The notes under the pieces are model-generated. The model was not told where the DNA came from. It worked only from the letters and a program-made list of their open reading frames with translations, and made no database searches. A stretch of DNA of 64,000 nt from Aureobasidium sp. EXF-3400 (lineage: Eukaryota > Ascomycota > Dothideomycetes > Dothideales > Saccotheciaceae): positions 39,266 through 103,265 of the forward strand of contig SWBL01000175.1 in assembly GCA_024195585.1 (NCBI GenBank), read 5' to 3'. Both the position numbers and the translations under genes were made by a program. Shown here in pieces: positions 56,503-64,000 of this stretch (within the stretch, counting starts at the first letter, position 1; each line of letters begins with the position of its first letter).

Positions 56503-57107
56503 TGTGACGGACGGGTCGTGTGTCTTCTCCTTGGATGGACAAGTTGACTCCTTGTGCAATCCTCCAAGCTGTTCTGTTGTTACCTAGCTTCTGCCAAGAC
56601 TCTCCGCAACGGCCTGCGTCACTTCCCAAATCAAACTTCCTGCAAACACCAAGGGACACCCTGTCTTGCCCGTCTTCACACTCCATAGCCTGAGTTTCCT
56701 ATCCAATTCAGACTCATCAGACTGCGCTTGGAAGCCAAATCCGCTTGATGTACGCATAGCGGCATCCCTGCTATGACCACAACCACACACTCGGCATACC
56801 TTCTATTTCCCGCCATCTTGTCGCCTTCGTTAAGGTGCATCTGGCTAACGGCACACCTATGTGCTGAGCCACTGTACGTCCCACGGTATGTACGTTAGCG
56901 CGCAACGTTAGACCAATGGTTGTCGAGTGAAGCTGCCGGGCACCGATGCAGATGCAAGAAGCAGAGGATGCCGCAAGGCTGAGCCATCGAGTGAGGCTGA
57001 GCGAGACATCGGGCATACAAAGATAACACAAATCATATCTCCATCTCCATCCTCCGATCGAGCGGCCTTGATTCCTACTGGAAAGACAATAATCATATTC
57101 CAAAACC
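56503..57107. other. Divergent intergenic region, YIP1 / NLR
   Basis: 605 bp between divergent genes. No gene or repeat is evident. Confidence 0.4.
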
Positions 57108-60100
57108 ATGGCAAGTCTCTGGGATAAAGCCCGGCAAGAATTAGACGATAACGATGACACGCTTTTCAGTCTGGGTCGTGATGACAAGCGTCAGATATTG
57201 CAGGATATCCTCAAGGTTGTTCAAGGTCAACAAGACCGGTGTCTCCAAGACCGCTGGAAAATTGAAGGACTGAATGGTAAAAGGATCGTCGTCCGAGATG
57301 TTTGCGCAAAAATGGTATCATCGGTCGAAAAATACATGGCTGTCGTCGACGTCGCTGTCCAGTACGATCCTATTCACTCGGCACTTCCGTGGGCTGGTAT
57401 CCGTTTCTTTTTGCAACTCTCTATCAACGATTCTAAAACCTTCGACGCAATGATAGAAGGTCTGGAGATCTTGTCTAGAACTGTGGCACGGTATTCGATC
57501 TTCGAGACGCTCTATCTTGGAAGCACAACTCCTGCGCAGGTGCAACTCAAGGATCATCTTGTCAGACTATACGCCGCTGTCCTGAGCTACCTCTGCAAAG
57601 CAAGAAAATACTACAACCGAAGTATCACCAAGCGCATAGTGGTCAACACATTCCGACCACCTGAATTGGACAAAGCACTCACTGTTATCTCCGAAGAAGA
57701 AGCATCTGTCCGCCGTCAAGCGGATCTGATTGACACTGAACGACAGGCGGAAGGAATGCTCTTGATTGAGGATGTAGGTGCGACTGCCAAGCAAGTTGAA
57801 CTTCGCGTCGCAGACCTGCTAGACTCACAGCAAAAACTGGAGGCACAGCTCAAAAAGCTTGAGGCGCCATTCATACGCACATTCAGTCAAATGACCTCGC
57901 TACATAATTCACTCGAACGTGCTGAGAGAATCGAGTTACTCTTGTGGTTGTCCAAGGTTCCTTATCGTGAACACCACCGGGTCATTTCGTCCCAACTTTC
58001 CTATGGATCTGGTCAATGGCTTCTTCAAAGTCAGGAGTTCATCAGCTGGATGACATCAAGCGCTTCAGAAATCCTTTGGCTACATGGCACATCTGGTTCT
58101 GGGAAGACAAAGCTGGTGGCCATTTTGTTGGAGAACCTCAGGAGAGGAACAAGCAACCTTAAAAACGCTGCGCCGATCGCTTATTTTTACTGCTCTAGAG
58201 CTTTGGCTGAACCGGAGAGAGCAGATCCATGCGAGACACTTCGATCCATCATTAAGCAGCTTTCTCAAAGTCCAAGCGGTATTCTTCAGCCGACTGTTGA
58301 CAGCTTCGAGTAGAAGAGGATTGAGGCCGAGTCGGATGGATTGTCACCCTCGACTCTGATGCTGTCGGAGTGTACGGATCTGCTCTTGCAACTCGTCAAT
58401 GCTACTCCAGCGACCATTGTGATTGATGCCCTAGATGAGTGTGACCCGACACAACGTCATCATCTCTTATCATTCCTCAACAATATCATCACCACCTCAC
58501 AAAACGTGGTCAAAATCTTTGTGACTAGTCGCGATGAAACAGACATTGGCACTCATCTAGCTCACTGCGATCAGATAAGAATCACGGAAGAACAGAACCG
58601 TCACGATATCCAACAATTTGTGGTCACTGAAGTTGATCGAGCAATCAAAACCAGGAGGCTCCTTTGCGGTAATGTTTCCCACGACCTTCGGGAACACATC
58701 GTCAATAAATTGATTCTAAAAGCACAAGGGATGTTTCGCTGGGTCAGCCTCCAGGTCGAGGCTTTATGCGACCCCGAACAAGTAATTAGAGATCAAGATG
58801 TGGTCCAAACCTTGACCAAGCTTCCTTTAACACTGTCGAAGTCTTACGATGTCATTTTGGGTCGCATTCTACGACTAAATGCCGAAAGCCGCACGATCGC
58901 TGTGACAACCTTGCAGTGGTTACTCGCAGCCGAAAAAATGTTGTCCATCGAGGAGTTTCAAGCGGTCTTGTCAGGTTCTGGCGCTTTGAAAATTTCGCCA
59001 GATGATGTGACGGGATGTTGTTGCGGTCTCGTAGATGTCGACAAAGGCATGAATACCTTGCGACTCACGCACCCTTCGGTTCGAGAATATCTTGAGGCCC
59101 TTCCTCAATTCTCGAAGAGTGAGATCAGTTCTGTCATTGCCGAACGTTGTCTTGCCGCAAACATCAACCATTGCGGTACCACACCGGACAAGCTCGCAGA
59201 CTATGCCGCCGTCCATTGGGCCCATCATTGCGCGGCCGCGAACGAATCATCGCACCTGAGTGGGATCCTCTCTGAGTTCCTGTTCAATAGGGGCCATTTC
59301 GATGGCTGGCTAGATATTCTGGAGAGCAAGATAACAGATGTTGACATCAACATTGACCTGGAAAAAAAGTTACATGCTGTTCAGGGTATACCAACATCTC
59401 CGCTGTTCGTGCTGTCTTGCTTCGGCCTCTTCCGGTTGCTGGATGAAAGCCAACTCGAGATTAGCATATCCGATTGGCACCATTGCAACCTTAGTGGCGC
59501 ATCTGCATTGTATCTTGCAGCCCGTTGGGGACATCTTGACGCAGTCAAGTATTTGGTTCGCCTGGGTTTGGACGTCAATCATATTGGAGGACATTTCGGA
59601 CATGCACTTCAGGCATCGGCATTCGCGGGACACCGTCAAATTGTCGCCTTTCTGATGGAAAATGGCGCTACAATGTCTGGTCCCGGAGAGTCTTTTGACC
59701 CGGTTTATGCCGCTATCTCATCTGGAAATGGTGATATCGCGAGCATGATCCTCGAGAAGGGTTACAAGTTCTCATCTCAGCAGAAATTTGAAGAATGTCT
59801 CAACCTAGTTGCGTTCAAAGGTTATGCTGATCTAATGCTGTCTATGCTTCAAGGCATCAACTCTGTCTTCAGCCCAAAGCAGACACATGATGCATTGCAG
59901 GTCGCACTTTATGGCCGAAATGAGCAACAAGTGAATGTTCTGCTCGTTGGCTACGGGGACATCAATGCACAAACCGGATACTTCGGAAACGCTCTACACG
60001 CTGCTATCTGTGGTGGAAGTCTCAGCCTTGTCGAACGTGTACTTGCTCAAGGGGCGGATCTGCATACTCGAGGCCGATTTGGGTATCCTTTACGCGCTGC

Positions 60101-63100
60101 GGTCGCTTTTGGTCACGAGGCAATTTTGCGATGGCTTCTTCTCGACAAAGGGCTAGATCCCAACACTCAAGACGAGGAACTTGGGGATTGTCTTCAGACG
60201 GCTGCCTCTAAAGGCCATCTTGCTATCATGACGCTACTTCTCGATCAAGGAGCCGATATCGGCGGTTCTGGCGGCGTCTACCAAAATGCGCTTCAAGCAG
60301 CGTGCTTCGAAGGGCATCAAGGAGCTGTTCAACTCCTTTTGAGAAACCATGCAAACATTCGGTCTCGAGGCCGTTATCGTTCCGCCATGCATGCCGCTGT
60401 GTATGGGGCGTCAAAGAATGTGGTCAAGATTCTTATTGAGCACGGCTCAGAATGGGATTTGTCCCTGCGCATCCCAATGATGCAACGTTCGCGAGTTCCA
60501 GGGCGGCTACTATTGCCTGAGCCATGGCACGAGAGCTTGTCTGACGAAGCAGGGCCACTTGAAGCTGCCGTTCTAGAAGGGAATGTAACTCTCGTTCGAT
60601 TTTTACTTGGCAAAGGAATTCGAGTTGACTGTGAGTCGTGGCATGGAGGTGAACCTGGTTATGGAGGATGCGGATTTACTGCCTTACAGGCCGCTGCGTG
60701 TCATGGCCATGCTGGACTCGTGGACTGCCTTCTGGATGCAGGTGCAGACCTGGACATGTCCAGTAGATGTTTTGCAAGTGCCTTGCATGCCGCCATTCAA
60801 GGCTCAAACTTTTCTCTCGCTTTGAAGTTTCTCCAGAGGGGAGCCAGGATCGACAAGTTTTGGGGACCTCACTACGGCAATTGCCTTCAAATATGCTCTG
60901 ACCAAGGTGATTTGACTGGAGTGAAATTTCCAATTGACAATGGAGCCGACGTCAATGGTCCTCATGGCCTCAATGGCACTGCATTACAACTCAGTTCTGA
61001 TGGAGGTCATGTCGAAATTGTCCAGCTGTTAATCTTCCATGATGCCGATCTGGAAGCTCATGGCGAATTGGGTACTGCACTACAGGCTTCGGCGGCTAGG
61101 GGTCACTTAGATGTCGTCCGACTCCTACTCGAAAATGGTGCTAAAGTCAATACCAAGCATGGACCCAATGGATCAGCACTTCATGCTGCGAGTGCTGACA
61201 CACGGGATAACCTTGATGTTGTCCAAGCATTGTTAGAAGCTGGCGCACACGTCAATGACCTGGACGCCGAGCTCAGGACCCCTCTTTGTCTGGCAGCTTA
61301 TCACGGGAATGATGCTGTAGCGGAGGAACTTCTGAACAAGGGTGCTAATGTTCTTCCAAGGTCATCTTTTGAACATTCAAGAGACCCGAAAAGCAATGTT
61401 GGATATAGCGGGAGCAATCGCAACGAAGAACCGCACAGCCTGACTTTTCCATGGACCTCCTTCCCGAACGCTAAGTTCCCGGGCTATACAGGAATAGCTT
61501 CCTCAGTCGTTCGGGCTTCACCGGAAATCCGGTACTCGTATATGCCTTCTTACAACTCTCGCATACCGATAGTTCACTCGAATGACGTGACTTCACCGGA
61601 AGACTCAGTTGTGCGTGCCAACCTCCTGGATCATATAGAAATAGCTCACTCTGACGACTCGATCTCGCTGGAAGACTCATTTGTGCGTACCGACTTCCCG
61701 GAACACTTACGCTCAAAGGAATTGGTTCCACCGAGGGCCCCACCTCCACTTCCGCCTCCTGGCCTCCTGAGTCATGCAGAGATGGCTCGCTTACACAATC
61801 CGACACCACTGAAGGTCCCTATCTCAGCTGCTATCTCCGAAGGTCATGCCAAAATAGCTCACCTGTTGTTCAAGAAAGATCCGAAGCACTACCTGGACCT
61901 TGGATGTCTGCAGTCCGATCTGGGTCACGCGTCACGAGAACAACACACGGATGTCGAAAATATGTTACTTGAGATACAGATGTTGCGTGCGTGTGAATGG
62001 GGCAACGTCCCGCTTCTTCGGAAACTTCTTGACAAAGGCCTGGGTGTCAATACGTGTATCATAGGATCTCAGACGCTACTGGACGTCGCCGCGTTGGCTG
62101 GTCATGTACTCGTTGTACAGACACTTCTCGATCATGGATTCGACCAGGGAGGTCTGAATCAGTCGTGTCAAGTTGTGATCAGAGCGCTTTCGGGCCAAGT
62201 TTCGTTCGATGGCTTCTTCAACCGCGAATACGTGGAGAAGTCGAGTTATGTCGAGATTCTGGAGCTGTTTATGACCTTGGACCGGAATCTCAAGATAGAT
62301 TCTGAACTCGAAGAGCCATTGAATAGAGCTATTGCGAAGTTTGGACACACCGAAACGCTTCTACTGTTACCTCAAAATTGGCTCGCGTCTCCTGAGCGGC
62401 AGGGTAGGGCACTACAATCGATCGTCACATCTGGTAAAAGCAATCCTCATTGCCTCTCTATGATACAACACATACTCAGGCTCGAATGCACGGGAGACGA
62501 ACATTTTGTGAAGTATGGAGACGCTCTGGTTGCTGCAGTCCGTCGAGGATCTCCGGAGATTTTGGGTATGCTCATGTCGGCTCCGTCGTCTACACGGATA
62601 CTGGGCAGACTAAGCCACCGTCTTTTGAGCTCCGTTCTCGAACCACTTCGAGAAGCATACGCTGTAAAGCTAGAGAAGGTCTTAAGCCGCAGGGACGATC
62701 ATGACTTTGGCTGGCGCCTTCCAGAAAATGTTTTGCCCTGGAGATACTTGGCGCGTGAGGACTTTCCAAAAACTACGATCGATATGTTGCATTTCCTGCT
62801 CGACACTCTCGAGGATATCAAGGAGGAGACTGTCCAGACTGTGTTTGAACAAGCAGTACAGATTAACCACCTACAAAGCGCGAAAGCTATCCTTCATCAT
62901 GCAGCTAAGCAGCATCGGCACGGTCAATTCAGAATTGAGGATCCTGACAGACTATTATTGTATTCAGTGCAGACCTTTCTGGATGACCGTATGACAGATT
63001 TGCTCCTTGCAGAAGGCGCCAATCCTAACGCTACGACACTGGGAGGGCTGTCGGCTTTACACTTGTCTCTCATCAAAGACCCATATATATGGCTGTCGGT

Positions 63101-63644
63101 ATCTGGAGACGCAGACACTGTCTGTTTCTATGATGTCGAGAATCTGCCCGTTGACCGGATTGTGGATTCAATCAACTGTCTATTGCAGAATGGTGCGCAC
63201 ATAAATGCTACACACCCGATTGTGGGCACTCCCTTGCAACTTGCGATAAAACTTCGCTGTCACTCAGCTATCTTTCAAGCGCTAGTCGTCGCAGGAGGAG
63301 ACGTGAGCGGTCAAAAGGGCTGCTACGATACTATTCTCACTGAAAATATCTTGAACAAGGAATCACGACCTTGTCTTAAGTCAGGCCATAGTATGGTAGA
63401 CCGCATGAAAGTCCTGCTGGAACATGGCGCACAAGTCAATGCCTCAGGTGGGTATTTTGGCAATGCGTTGCAAGCAGCTTCATACGTCGGTAGTATGGAA
63501 GCAGTGCAGCTTTTGTTACAAAAGGGTGCAGATGTCAATGCAAGAGGCGGCAGATATGGTAGTGCACTCCAGGCGGCTAAGGTAGCTGGTCGTACGAAGA
63601 TCGCAGAGGTACTTGTGGATGCTGGTGCACAGGAGCTTGATTGA
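57108..63644 (+). pseudogene. NACHT-ankyrin (NLR-like) gene interrupted by one in-frame TAG
   Basis: STAND-type immune-like receptor. From ATG 57108 the frame is open to the stop at 63642-63644 apart from a TAG at 58311-58313 (codon 402), so translation would end after 401 aa; readthrough would give a protein of about 2178 residues. Layout: a fungal N-terminal domain about residues 1-190 (HSALPWAGIRFFLQLSIND), coiled coil about 200-270 (DSQQKLEAQLKKLEAP), NACHT with Walker A LHGTSGSGKTK near 325 and Walker B TIVIDALDECD near 436, sensor VTSRDETDIG, winged helix region to about 700, then a long ankyrin array from about 797 to the end, with repeats like GNALQAASYVGSMEAVQLLL. A disordered insert with Pro run (APPPLPPPGLL) lies at about residues 1425-1560. 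The TAG sits between FE and KRIEAESDG, a conserved part of the NACHT domain; no intron removes it in frame. It may be an inactivated allele, a sequencing error, or a split product. No other frame break is seen. Confidence 0.85.
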
Positions 63645-63895
63645 CAGGAAGAGAGAGTCTTAGGCAACGACACTCTGAAACTTAGATGGAAGTCGTTCAA
63701 GTGCGATCTCGACCGTCAAGATAGTGCGCAACCTGTCCCGATGCCTAAGCCAGAGTCATTTCTTTACCCGGAGTAGATATTCGCCAGTTCAGGTATGCAT
63801 CTCAGTCAACCAATTTCAGATAAAGACTGTCAACCGTGGAGTTATGGCGGCGTTGGAAATTGAACTATATGAACTGAGATTCATAGATTCTAGCC
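63645..63895. other. Short spacer between NLR gene and 5S rRNA
   Basis: 251 bp with the 3' side of the NLR gene and the upstream side of the 5S gene. A short frame at 63724-63951 has no domain. No terminator-like T tract is seen on the plus strand. Confidence 0.4.
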
Positions 63896-64000
63896 ACGTA
63901 TGGCCACAGTCAGCTGAAAACTGGGCATCCCGTCCGCTCTGCCATACATAAGCAGTTGAACGGCAGATTAGTACTACGGTGGGTGACCACGTGGGAATCC
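63896..64000 (+). rRNA. 5S ribosomal RNA gene, cut by the right edge
   Basis: The 105 bases from acgtatggcc to gggaatcc match the body of fungal 5S rRNA: the 5' arm, cgtccgctctgcc of the central loop region, cataagcag, and the loop E/arm segment gattagtactacgg then gggtgaccacgtgggaat. About 14-15 bases of the 3' arm, which would pair with the 5' end, lie outside the window. Fungal 5S genes are commonly dispersed single copies, consistent with its isolation from any other rRNA here. Transcribed by RNA polymerase III from the internal control region. It could still be a dispersed pseudogene, as the 3' arm cannot be checked. Confidence 0.9.

Noticed and set aside
58264..58320. Possible short intron that would remove the TAG at 58311
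   Set aside because: Candidate GT..AG pairs around it are 18 or 35 nt, too short or out of frame, so none gives a legitimate join.
1..64000. tRNA genes
   Set aside because: Looked for the T-arm consensus ggttcgaatcc and its relatives on both strands by eye and found no plausible cloverleaf; a covariance-model search would settle it.

Overview
This window is nuclear DNA from a filamentous ascomycete (Pezizomycotina). Most genes are split by spliceosomal introns of 45-110 nt with GT..AG ends. The recognisable proteins are fungal: GRR1, MED14, GPI18, a fused HPPK-DHPS folate enzyme, cytochrome c heme lyase, YIP1 and a NACHT-ankyrin receptor. The partial 5S rRNA at the right edge reads like those of Dothideomycetes-type fungi, but I hold that placement only loosely. 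Exon joins were worked out by hand from reading phase, splice consensus and protein continuity.

Left part (about 0.7-23 kb), mostly conserved single-copy genes: a nitronate monooxygenase ending in SKL; a HPPK-DHPS folate gene converging on an EFM4-type methyltransferase; a NAK/Ark-family kinase; the SCF adaptor GRR1; an unknown 403-aa protein; a BTB protein; a conserved unknown 602-aa protein; GPI18; and a zinc alcohol (butanediol-type) dehydrogenase.

Middle part (about 24-38.5 kb), accessory in character: a fungal protein kinase, a seven-TM protein, a 72-aa SMP/LEA-like protein, two adjacent paralogues with a T5orf172 (GIY-YIG-like) domain, a 625-aa coiled-coil protein, and a degenerate GC-rich tandem repeat. 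Gene spacing is wide here.

Right part (about 38.6-56.5 kb), again mostly housekeeping: two MFS monocarboxylate-type transporters, MED14, a mitochondrial PP2C phosphatase, an F-box-like protein, a small Ada/AraC-type methylphosphotriester-acceptor protein, a 453-aa unknown, CYC3 (heme lyase) and YIP1.

Right end (57.1-64 kb): a 6.5-kb NACHT-ankyrin (NLR-like) gene whose frame is open for about 2,178 codons apart from one internal TAG at codon 402, followed by a 5S rRNA gene cut by the window edge. The strongest leads are the interrupted NLR, the Ada-like protein, the tandem T5orf172 paralogues and the repeat arrays. I did not find a clearly new multi-gene system.
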